From Colletotrichum lupini (Eukaryota; Ascomycota; Sordariomycetes; Glomerellales; Glomerellaceae): DNA of 64,000 bases. The stretch covers positions 6,262,001 through 6,326,000 of the forward strand of contig NC_064677.1 of assembly GCF_023278565.1 (NCBI RefSeq), written 5' to 3'. A program made the translations under genes and the position numbers. The notes below the pieces were generated by a model. It ran no database searches, had not been told where the DNA came from, and worked only from the letters and a program-made list of their open reading frames with translations. Below are positions 51,901 to 61,959 of this stretch, piece after piece; position 1 is the stretch's first letter; each line of letters begins with the position of its first letter.

Positions 51901-54900
51901 GCTCAGATCGCCGAACATCGAGCTGTAACTATCAGATGAAGTTGATGAGGAAACCGCTACGAGGCTGCTTGATCCTCGCTGTGATTCGCTCAATGTGCTG
52001 GATTCAGCTAGAACAGTAGGCAAGCTTGAGGCGATAGGCTTGGAATCATCACTCGATCCCGAAGAGCTTTCAGAGGAAACAAAAGTCGAGGCAGAGCCTA
52101 GAGGAGAAATGAATGTGGAAAAAGAGCTAGTTTCCAGTGATGAAATGCTTTCAACCGAGCTCGTAGACTTCAATGTCGTGCTTAACACAACAGGGGAGGA
52201 CGACTCGCTCGAAGCACTGGAAACGACAGCAGAACTGGTTCCAAATGTAGCAAAGATAGCCGGCCTCGCCAAAACGATGGTTCCAGGGACTGTGCCGGAC
52301 TGGTAGATAGTGGTCAATGGCAGAGGCGAAGTGAGGGTGCCTGTTCCAGTGTAGTCTACCTCGGACGTGACCAGAGGGTCCGGTGTTGCGTAGACAATCG
52401 TCCCCAGCACTAGTGAGTCTGAACCGCTTGGCAGCACGATGCTCATTTGCTGAGGTCCAGTAATGATCCCTGTACCAGAGTACGGCACAGCAACGGAAGC
52501 AAAGAGTCTTCTAGCCGCACCAAATATCACAGTCGGTGCGTCGCCATTGCTTGGATAAATGGTGGTGAGAGGGACCAGGCGGGTGCCCGTAAGGGATTCA
52601 GTCCCTGTGAATACAACCACAGATGTCACAAAGGTTGCCGTTGGGGTCACCAAGCTAGGTTCAGATAGTGTGGCTGAAGCAGAAAGACTACTGGAGTCTG
52701 AAATCCTGCTTAAATTGGACGAGGAGAGGGTAGAGCCAGGTGAGATTACAGAGGTTGAGGTCAAGGTCGTGTCCTGAAATGTTGAGTCGGCAGAAACGGT
52801 GTCAATCGTTGAGGTTGTCGGATCTGCTTCAGCAGAGGTGAACACGCCCGAGGATGAAGGACCAATAGTGGAAGGTGATACTGCGCTCGATGACAGGGTA
52901 CTTAGAATGTTGAGAAGTGCCGAGGATGAGATCGTTGGGTCAGAAGGCGTAGAAAGCTCGGTGCTGGTGGACCTGATTGAAGACTCAGATTGAGTTGAAA
53001 GCTCGGAGCTGGCCGATGAGCCGGTTGTAATTTCCGTCAACGTTGAGGTCTGTGACTCTACTACGCTGGAAGAAGCAGAAGAAGACAAAGCCGCCGTGTT
53101 ACTTTCAATGTCTATAGCAGAGGAGACCAAAGAACTCGAGCCGGCGGGCAAGATAATCGAGGAGGTTTCTATAGCAGCTGAAGAGATCCTCGTGTCAATA
53201 GGTGTCTCCGTGGTGGCTGAAAACGACAAGCGTGTGCTTCCAGATGAAGAGAGGGTGTCAGATATAGATGCGAAAGGAGGTACGCTTGACTGGCCCGGGG
53301 TTGTCACTGAAGTGGGTACAATGGTACTACTCGTACCACCGCCTGATAGGGAGTTTGGAAGAAAGCTTGCTGATGAGCCAGGAGAGCTTGTTGTTGTGGC
53401 AGTAGATTCAAAGAGGGATAGATTTTCTGTTGAAAGTACAGCCGGCGCTACTGAGAGAGTGCTAGTTGTCGGGGATTCTGTGCTAAAAGTGCTTCCAAGA
53501 ACAGGAACAGGTGTCGATAACACTGAAGCCCCCTGGGAGGAAGTAGTCTCGGATAATCCAAGAGATGATTCTGCAGATGTTGATATTTCAGTCGAGGAAG
53601 TTGGGCTAACCAGACTGAAATCAGCTGTGACCGGAGGTAACAAACTCAATGAGGACTGGGCGGCCGTGTCTGAGATTGAGATGCCGGACAGTCCAGAAAC
53701 CCCTAAGGCTGAATCCGAACTTGAGACATCTGAGCTAGTAGGACTCAAGGTATTGGTTCCTACTCCAGTGCTTTGAGATGTGGGTGTGGGCGAAGCAAGC
53801 GGGTTTGAAAGAACGGTATCAGAAGCGGGAGATGAGCTACTCGAAGCGGAAATGGGGTCCGATGCAAGCGCGGTATCCGCGTTTGTTGTTGACGTGTTAA
53901 TGGAAGGCGAAGTTGTTGATGTAGTCAACGAGGATTCCTGTAACTGAGTCGCTGTAGGTGAGGGCACATTCGAGGCCGAATCTGGGATCGACGAAGTTCC
54001 GGATACTTGAGAAATGATTGCAGACAGTGCGAGAGTGTCTATGAGAGGATTAACGGACGATAAAATATTATCGGGGCCGGAAGACAGGGATGAAGAAGTT
54101 GTTGGAATCCGATTAGACGAGTCGGTTGTAAGTTCTGCAGAAGTCCGACTAACAGACGAAGTCGCTTCCAAGGCTGGGGACGTCGAAGTTGAACTCGAAG
54201 TAAAGACAGTTACTGGGGAGAGGAAACCTGGATTGACGGCCACGGAAGTTGCACTTCCGGAAGGAGGAGGCTTAGAGGAGCTCTGAGAAACTGGATCGAT
54301 CGAAGTAGATATGGCGGTTGACGTGGAATAAGGCAGACTTGGAGCATCTTGTTGAGATGCCGACGTCGTTGTGCTTGTCGGGCTACTAACGGCTATTTGG
54401 GGATCCACAGAGGTGTGTGTGTCAACCAAGGTTGTGCTTGACGGCGTTCCCACGCTAACAACCTCTGGGCCAGAGATCAGGACACGTGTTGTGCCCGCCG
54501 GCGATGGAATTCCGAAGACTATGGTGACAGGCTCGGTGCCAGATGGAATGATTGTGAGAAATTCAGTGGAGATGCTTCCAGGGATGAATGTTTCTACAGT
54601 TGTAAGAGGTCGAGGTCTCTGAACTATGACGGTCCCTGAAGTCGTTCTGAGCGTCAGAAACTCCCTTGGAACTCCGGTGCCCGTGTAGTCGACGAAGACT
54701 GTAGCAACAGGAATCGTCACCGCCGAGTCTGGGACTGTGCCAAAGGGGGATTGATTGGAAAGGCGCCCAGAAAAAGCTGCATCAGTGGCGCTGGAGTCTG
54801 CTGGAGCTGCCGTGCTAGCAACAGTCGAGAAAGCTATGCTATCTATGTCGTTTTGAAAGGAGATGCTTATTGGACCCGAGTCGGTCTGCGAGCTCCTCGT

Positions 54901-56172
54901 AAGGTCTTGGGGGTCTGAGACCTGGAACTGTATGGTAGAAATTGCGGAGGAACCTAATGAGCTTGACAGTTGTGCGGAAGGCGTGTTTTCTGGGCTCAAT
55001 TCTGACGACGAGCTCTTGCTTGTAGTCGATGACGCTATCGCTGGTGGCCGTCCTAGCAAAACAGTACCTGGTTCACCAGCGCTCGGTAGGATCGTAGAAA
55101 CAGGAGCAAGCCCTTGAGAGCCGTCTGAGGAACTACTGCCCGCATCTAAAGTAGATGTGACAAAAGAAGCCTGCAGCAAAACTGTCGTTCCAGACTGAAC
55201 AAGGACAACGGTAGTTGGGCTTGGTGGGCTATTGGTCGTTAACGACGACACAGCTTCCAGCAGCCTAGAGCCGGAACCTCCTGCAGAGTTGCTAATCAAG
55301 CCAGCGGCCGATGATGGTTGGAGCAGTATCACGGTCGAAAGACTGCCTAGGCCAGCAGAGAGAGTTGTCAGCGGGATTGGCGAGGTAAGCGGGTCAGTTC
55401 CGCTGTAGAAAATGTCTGAAGTGACGACAGAACCAATTACAGAGTTGGCGAGAGCAGTTGTCAATGGTGAAGAGTTAGTTGGCGTGGCTGTCGAGATGAG
55501 ATTGCCTGCAGGAGTTGATGCGGTTCCAAATTCCAAGTCACTAGGTGGCCTAGATCCATTCGAAGTGGCTCCCAGTGTCTCTTTCGCGATGGAGGTCTCA
55601 GTGGCAACAGGAACGCTAATCAGTACTGTGGATGGTGAACCCGGGTCCCCTTGAAGTGTTGTCAAATTGGTTGCTGATGAGATGCCAAGATTGCTCGCCA
55701 AAAGTACTGTCGAGGTTGCAAAAAGCGTCTGAGCTGATAGCTGGGTGGCAGGAAGCGGCGTAGCTGAGTCTCCTGGGGCAGCATTACTTGTAGAAACCGG
55801 CCGCGGGGCTGTATCGCTACTCACTGGCTGAGATGTAGATGAGTCTATCGCATTCGGAGCAGCCACGACGACAACACCCGGCTGAGAGTCGGAAGGTGGT
55901 ATGGTCGAGATCGTAGTCAAGGTTGACAAGAGTATTGCTCCAGTCCACGGCACAGTCGAGGTAACGTAGGCGTTGGGCAAGGCCACGACGTACGTACCAG
56001 ATATAGAGGCCTCAACATCAGGAGTAATTGTCGAGATTGTAGTTCTTGATGTAACAGAATAGCTGTCAAGACTGACAGCCGTCGAAGAAATGAATGAGGC
56101 CAGAGCCACGCTTGTATCGTTCACCTTCGACACTTGGCTTTCGCCAGGCCTTGATGACGAGGCCACCGAGGG
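42181..56172 (-). pseudogene. 3' part of a giant secreted Ser/Thr-rich repeat protein (adhesin/mucin-like), cut off by a transposon
   Basis: An uninterrupted frame of 4,663 codons plus stop on the minus strand. It has no true start: the first in-frame GTG (56,199) lies inside the transposon's terminal repeat, and the frame is the direct continuation of 58,062-60,278. From N to C it has Ser/Thr spacers alternating with clusters of about 45-aa repeats of the form VTSxVxYTGTxxLxxPxxIS followed by TIxPSGTxPGTVVxAxP (near 55.9, 54.6, 52.5, 51.3, 50.0 and 46.75 kb). A very long Ser-rich region (about 43.0-49.5 kb) contains the recurring motif VNxATLLSTxSS. A folded C-terminal domain of about 255 residues (42,181-42,955) begins CPTTGFLIQSLTLFSLNL and contains IGDWTVVPG and LFAVENGSGQIWRIA; it resembles DUF6923, a propeller-like domain of secreted fungal proteins. 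No GPI signal or transmembrane end is seen. Ser/Thr content implies dense O-mannosylation. Expression after the insertion is uncertain. Confidence 0.85.
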
Positions 56173-56174
56173 TA

Positions 56175-58061
56175 AGTCGACCCACCCCCTTTTGGCCACC
56201 CCCCCCTTTTAGCCACCCCATCAAAACATAGTATCAAAACATCGCCACTAACTACACTCAATTAATTAACTATCTTCTATTACTACAATAATATAGTCAT
56301 TATTCTCCCTAGGTAATTCGACCCCTACGAGTCGACTAGGACTAACTAGACAGTCGCTAGAGTCCTCCTAAGCTCTCTATATATCCTAGATATTCGCGAA
56401 CTTAGTATTTAGGTCTATTAGTATACTTTTCTTTTTCTATAGCCTTAATTAGTTAACTTTAGCTTCTAAAACTCGAATATAGTACTAAGATACTACTAAA
56501 TAGTAGGCCTACTTACTAAATACTTTTTTACTTTTCTAAATAATAGTCGTTAAGTATTATAGTCTAGACTAAGCTCTATAAATAACTTTAACTAATCGCA
56601 GAGCTCGCTAGCCTTCCTAGGTATTAACTAGTTAATAATAAACGCCGCTAATACCTAGTTAATAGCTTTTTTAGTATTACTAGTTACTTACCTAGTATCT
56701 GCGGTCTTTTTAGTTAGTATAACTAGGTTAAGTAGGACTATTAAATTAGTAAGTAGTCTAGCTATATTAGGGGGATATAGTCCAGTTACTTTCTACCTAC
56801 TTCGTATATTTAACGACGTTAGACTAGCTAAACGAGCTTTCTAATAATAGCTTAAGAAGTACCGCTTTTTAACGATAATAGAATTGTTTATTATATCCTC
56901 CTTACTAAGCTCCTTCTTATACTTAGACTTAATAAGTCTAAAAATAGCTATATTTAACGGCTAGAGGATATGGGAAGTATATAGTAATAAGAATAGCAAG
57001 TAGACGTTATTTCTATAGCATTTTTATATAAATTCTATTATCGTATAACTCCTATAGCTATCTAGAACTAATAGTTAAGGCTTATTAAGTATACTAAGCC
57101 CCCTAAGGGGGGGGGGTCTTAGTCTATAATAAGAACACTGTTTTTAACTACTTAAGGGCAGTCTTATTAGTCGTCTAGCTATTATCTATTACTATAAACT
57201 CCTAACTAGCATAAGGGTTAAGTTTAAATAGAAACCACTACTACTACACCGACTTTCCCTTATATATAACTAGTAATTTAATAGCTCGACTATTAGTAAA
57301 GATATACTTAATTATAAATACCTAAGTACGCGAACTAAGCTCTTTTTTTCGCACTACTATAGTCTCTACCTTGCCCAAAACCAGGCTATTAAATCCCTTA
57401 CCCTCTAGTATATTAGTCTTATCTATATTATACTTATTAGCCTATTTAATATCGCTAATTTCTAGTATATTAAGTAATTTAAACTATAACTTAATTATAT
57501 TAGTAATAGCCCTATTTAAACGCTTCGAATTAATAATACGACTTCTCTAGACCTTAATTAATAAGTTCCTCCTTAAGAAAGCGTCTATCTATCTCTTTTT
57601 AAGAGGATTTATGTCCCCCTAGGATCTCAGAACTCGCTTAGCGAATTTTATAAGCTATTTATAAGTTAATATAATACCTAGATTATACTAAATACGAACC
57701 CACTAGGCTAGCTAGTCTTCTTACTATAGAGGAAGCCTCTAGAGGTCTACGAATGCTATTACCCTTATTTAGTGGCCTCTCCTACGGTTACGAAGAGTTA
57801 ACTTTAGAACTCCGAACTTAATTAAGGCCCGATTAACTAAGAGACCTCTTCTAATAGCCTCAAGAGCCCGAACAACTTCATTTTTAGTATACAAGACTAT
57901 TATATATCGATAAATAAGTATACAAAAAAGAATTGTATTTGGACGATTTTTGTAATTATTATGGTGGTTTGAAAATCGTGGGTAGGGTTTTAATTCGGTG
58001 GCTGGGATGGAGAAATGGGGTGGCCAAAAGGGGGGGGTGGCCAAAAGGGGGTGGGTCGACT
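56175..58061 (-). mobile_element. Fot1/pogo-type (Tc1/mariner superfamily) DNA transposon, RIP-degenerate, 1,887 bp
   Basis: Perfectly placed ends: AGTCGACCCACCCCCTTTTG at the left and its reverse complement at the right. The inverted repeats are 47 bp with one mismatch (56,175-56,221 and 58,015-58,061). TA flanks both sides (56,173-56,174 and 58,062-58,063), the target duplication of this superfamily. Size and repeat length match Fot1-like elements (about 1.9 kb). Each repeat contains two copies of a CCCCTTTTGGCCACC-type unit. The interior is TA-rich and full of stops, with CpA depleted. The insertion lies inside the coding region of the giant gene, in the same strand sense as that gene. Confidence 0.95.
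56700..57930 (-). pseudogene. remnant of the Fot1/pogo transposase
   Basis: Family features remain readable on the minus strand. The N-terminal helix-turn-helix is at about 57,775-57,870 (ALEAIRRGLLVNRALIKFGV followed by LTLRNRRRG). A block reading NIDKTNILEGKGFNSLVLG holds the first catalytic Asp. A block reading LLVLDSYRSYTTIEFI holds the second, followed by SHILQPLNIAIF, typical of DDE_1 transposases. Many stops are TAG where Trp is expected (for example before LKTVF), as RIP would produce. The gene is dead. Confidence 0.9.
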
Positions 58062-60278
58062 TACTGCAAGCACGATTGTACCCCTGTTGGTTTCTGAGGG
58101 CTGGACACTGGTCAGAACAGATGTAGTCGAGCCCTCATACAAGACTTTTGAGGTGACAAAGTCGGGCTGAAGGACAACAGAAGCCCCATTTGTTACCTCG
58201 GGTGTTACTGTAGACACCAAGGTTGATGGGTCAGCTACAATAATGAAGCCTGGTGCCACTCCGTTCGGCGGCAATGTCGAAAGTGTGGTTCTTGTCGTAA
58301 GTATATCTGCGCCGCTGAAGTCAATTGTAGAAGTAACGTAGTCATCAGGAACTCCATCGACGATAGCTGGCTGCGAAGTGCCCTGGCCTGGTATCAGAGT
58401 TAACGTTGTTGCAGCGCCCTGTTCCTGGGTACCAGAGATTCGAACGTAGGACGTTGAGAATTGTCTTCCCAAAACCGCGGGATCCGCAACGAAGACCGTG
58501 CCGGGGATATTTCCTGAGGGGGCCACGACTGCAAGTGTTGTCCTAGATGCCAAAGGAACCGACCCTGTCCAAGAGACAGTCGAAGTCACAAATATGGCTG
58601 GTCTGCCAATGATCAAGGTTCCAGGCAGTCCATTGGTTGGCTGAACAACGGAGATGGTCGTAGGCGCTGAGCCAGCCGCTGTTCCAAGCAGCACGACCTC
58701 GGAAGTAACGAACGGACTTGCCGGATTTCCTCCTCTCAATGAGGCATAAACAAAGACCGTTCCAGGTACGGTTCCCACAGGATCAACAGTTGTCGGCAAG
58801 TCCACGCCCTGAGTGGAGTCAACAGTAGAGGTGACGAAGGGCTCTCTTCTTGCCGAAGTGATAAAAGAGTCCGAGCCAGTCGCAGCTGGGGAGACGATGC
58901 GAGGCAGCCCGATGATAACCGTACCATCTATGACAGCCAAGGTCGATGGTGTGTTCGGAGCATCTGAGGTAGGAGTGTAGGTCACAATCGACGTAACAAA
59001 TCGGGTCGGCGTTACTTGAGGCGCCGAGGCGGCAGACGTGGGATCCTCGACATCTGGATTGGAACCTCCGGGCTGCCCGATGATTACAACTCCTGGAGAT
59101 GTGCCTGTAGGCTGGATCACCGATAGTGTCTCCTGGGTAGACCCTGTAAAAGGAACGAAGCTTGCCAGGAACGTGACTGATGGACTTCCGATGACAACGG
59201 TACCATGTTGAGAGCCGCTTGGTGGTGCTATCGTGATAGTGATCGGGGCCGTAAGGACTTCCCTGCCCGTGAAGGGCACAGTCTGGGTAATAAAAGATGC
59301 TGGTGGCAGTCCGACTATGACGGTTCCCGGCACAGTGCCATCGAAGGGCCTGTTGAGAATCGTCGTCGGTCCTGTAATTGAACTCATGCCCTCGTACGGA
59401 ACTATCGACGTCACCTGAGGAGGGGGAACCCCAGTCGGCGGGACTCCTATCACTACAGTTCCTCGACCACTCCCGTCCGTGGGTTGGATGACTGACACTA
59501 CGGTTGGGCCTGAAAAAACGGCTGTCCCAGTGTACGCAACCGTAGAAACATCGTAGGACACATCTGGTATTGCCGTCGTGGCGACAGCGACAACGTAGGT
59601 GCCAGGAATAAAGCCAGACTCTGCAATAGTTGAAATGGTCGTACGAGTTGCGCCTAGGGGATCGGACCCAGTGTAAGCGAGTGTACTCGTGGTGTATAAT
59701 CTTGGATCAGGCACTGCAACGACTACAGTTCCTTGAGAAGCTGTGGAAGCTCCCGGCGTGGGGTCGGCGACGAGAATGGTTCGTGGTGCCGTGATGGGAT
59801 TCGTAGTCAGAAAGCTTGTTGAGTTGACAGAGTTCGGAAGTGATCCAGGGCTGACTGTTGCCGTACCGCCTCGGGAAACTGTCGTATACGAAGGCGGATC
59901 CTCCACTACCAATGTCCCTGATCCATCGAGTCCCAGAATTGCTCTCGTGGTGGGCCCGGTCAAGATATCTGTTCCTGTGTAAACTCCATGGCTGACTGTC
60001 ACGTACCCTGAATAGTTGCCACCTGCAGGGTTACTCTCTAGAATCTGAGGCATGGCGGACGTGGTGGCTGAGATCGTGGGCAGAGCCTCGCAATTTGACG
60101 TGTATGACGTAGAAACAGCAATGTAGGCGACGTAACTGACGACGTATTCTAGGGAGTAGCACACACATGCGTCGACCTGATTGTTGTTGAGCGCCTCGAG
60201 GCATGACTGGGCCAGGCTGCTGCTTCCCAAGAACAGCGGCGGCAAGATGAGCCGCCATAAGCCCGGAATTTTCGACAT
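57990..60278 (-). CDS. 5' part of the giant secreted repeat protein, truncated by the transposon (762-aa frame)
   Basis: Starts at ATG 60,278. The signal peptide is clear (LWRLILPPLFLGSSSLAQ), followed by a short Cys-bearing region (SCLEALNNNQVDACVCYS to SNCEALP). After that come about a dozen repeats of roughly 45 aa with the pattern FVTSTVxxTGxxxLxxxTTIS and a closing PGTVVIGxP. The pattern recalls the TWTG/PGGTDTVI layout of ALS and flocculin repeats, which build extended beta-rich stalks. Host-derived sequence ends with codon GTA at 58,064-58,062 (739 codons). The frame then reads 23 residues into the transposon end and stops at 57,990. The truncated product would still be secreted but lacks more than 85% of the protein. 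Role, if functional: cell-surface or matrix protein, perhaps adhesion; this is inferred. Confidence 0.85.
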   Translation of the reverse strand: MSKIPGLWRLILPPLFLGSSSLAQSCLEALNNNQVDACVCYSLEYVVSYVAYIAVSTSYTSNCEALPTISATTSAMPQILESNPAGGNYSGYVTVSHGVYTGTDILTGPTTRAILGLDGSGTLVVEDPPSYTTVSRGGTATVSPGSLPNSVNSTSFLTTNPITAPRTILVADPTPGASTASQGTVVVAVPDPRLYTTSTLAYTGSDPLGATRTTISTIAESGFIPGTYVVAVATTAIPDVSYDVSTVAYTGTAVFSGPTVVSVIQPTDGSGRGTVVIGVPPTGVPPPQVTSIVPYEGMSSITGPTTILNRPFDGTVPGTVIVGLPPASFITQTVPFTGREVLTAPITITIAPPSGSQHGTVVIGSPSVTFLASFVPFTGSTQETLSVIQPTGTSPGVVIIGQPGGSNPDVEDPTSAASAPQVTPTRFVTSIVTYTPTSDAPNTPSTLAVIDGTVIIGLPRIVSPAATGSDSFITSARREPFVTSTVDSTQGVDLPTTVDPVGTVPGTVFVYASLRGGNPASPFVTSEVVLLGTAAGSAPTTISVVQPTNGLPGTLIIGRPAIFVTSTVSWTGSVPLASRTTLAVVAPSGNIPGTVFVADPAVLGRQFSTSYVRISGTQEQGAATTLTLIPGQGTSQPAIVDGVPDDYVTSTIDFSGADILTTRTTLSTLPPNGVAPGFIIVADPSTLVSTVTPEVTNGASVVLQPDFVTSKVLYEGSTTSVLTSVQPSETNRGTIVLAVSRPTPFWPPPPFGHPISPSQPPN
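58059..58064 (-). promoter_or_regulatory. insertion-made GTAAGT splice-donor consensus
   Basis: On the minus strand the host G, the TA target and the element's terminal AGT spell GTAAGT, the best fungal donor. It follows the sense codon GCA in phase 0. A possible in-frame acceptor (CTAAAAG) ends at 56,206 within the other terminal repeat. Use of either site is unproven. Confidence 0.4.
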
Positions 60279-61959
60279 GTTAATTCAAGGACTGGGTATT
60301 CTAGAACCAAAGGCTCGGTCCTTAATGGGCGAAAGATAGGAAAGCTCCCAAAAGTCTTCCCAAAACCACTCTTCCGCGACTTGGGTGATACGCCTCGTCC
60401 ATTAAGGACAAAAAGCTAGAAGCATCAAATGGCAGCAAGAGCGATTTAATTGAGAGTGATCGTCGAAACGGCCATTCTACATGCGTTCAAATCTTTTCGG
60501 TGAAATCCAGGCGGGGATGTCTGGGCGGATCTATGACCACCTCGACCACATCAACCAGCTTTTTCTCTATCACCAAGTCATTGCTATCTGATTGCCCGCT
60601 TGCAGATGGGCCACAAGCAGCCGTTTCCATAGCAAAGAGGACAATGGGATTCATGTTAGCCGATTGTTGGGAGGCTCTTAAGACTGACAGGAATGGACAT
60701 GCGATGTTATCTTCAAGACCTAGATCAGTCTGTCTCGCCTTGATCGTCTACTGAATGTCTTTATCGGGCAAACCGATTGAAATAGGACGCAGAGGATAGA
60801 ATGCCTTGTGGCTCGGCAGCCAGCCGATACTCCATGTGAGTGCTTTGTGGGAGGAAATGAAAGGAGTAGATCTAATTTCAATACGCCATACGTGGATCCA
60901 TGGGTGTGGCACAAGCTACAGAGACGTCGGGTTGAGGCGGTGGTCATTGCATGGCCGGTTGCGATCGATGTACCTACTTTGAAGGGGTACCTAGTGAGAG
61001 TAAGTTGAGAAAGTTATTCACTGTCAATGAAGGTTTGCGCAGATAACTCAGATGACTCGTACATTTGAATGTCTCAAAGACTCGTGTAACGAGCACCAGA
61101 CTGTGGGGAGACGGTGGGTATTCTCGCCGAACGCCCCGGACGACGCGGAGCTCTCTGGCCAGGACTCTAACCCATCATTATCATGCGGGCACGTAATAAT
61201 TGACCCAGCGTAAATGTAGAAGTAGGTAAATCTTTCATTTTGTGTCAAAGCTTGTAAACTCCATCTTTCACCCGGACCATCTAAGGATTGCAGTCACACG
61301 TATTAGTTAATCCTGGAGATATGATGTTGTGGAAGCTCCTCCGGATCGTGACCGGGCACGCGATCCAATCTCGCCGATCTGCCAAGCCGCCCGGAAAGTA
61401 AGTACTGTCTCAAACGAGGTCATCTGTTTCCGTGCTTGAAACGTCATGGGCTTGTTTAAAGTACCTAGAATGGTACGGAGTAAGCGTCCGTGGCCCCGCT
61501 GGCCGACCATTACTCTCGGCTATCTAGTTGTCTTAAAGCCACAAGCAGCCACCACCCGCAAGACAGGGGTACAAGAGACCTCACAATTGTGACTTAAACA
61601 CTTCAGGATCGGATTCTAAGTTCCTCACTCGGGCCCTCGGGTTACCTAGAATATCTAAGCAGTTTACATTGAAAGAGTGGGCCTTTCCGTTGAGGCTTGA
61701 TCGAGTTAATAACCAGGTTCAACGCCCTTGCGAAGGACCCCTCTTCGATCAACATCAGGCTCGATTCCAACAATGATCTCGCCCATCTGAGTAAGAGAAT
61801 TACATGATGGCAAATCATATGAGTCCTCGTCATCCTTCGGACATCTAATTTAGAAAGTGCCTAACAAGATCTTCGTCCGGTCAAAAGGGACGCAAGCTCT
61901 GTTTGCGAGGTGGTAATGCCGCCGACCCCGCGAAGGTCTAATCCCGATCCAAACCAAAA
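60279..61959. other. intergenic between the giant gene and the HET gene
   Basis: About 1.7 kb of normal composition. The promoter and leader of the giant gene should lie right of 60,278, and the 3' UTR of the HET gene left of 61,960. Several short frames lack recognisable motifs. No repeat or RNA gene was noticed. Confidence 0.4.

Noticed and set aside
56173..56199. GTG at 56,199 as the start of the 4,672-codon frame
   Set aside because: It lies in the transposon terminal repeat and GTG is not a normal start in fungi. The true start is ATG 60,278 before insertion.
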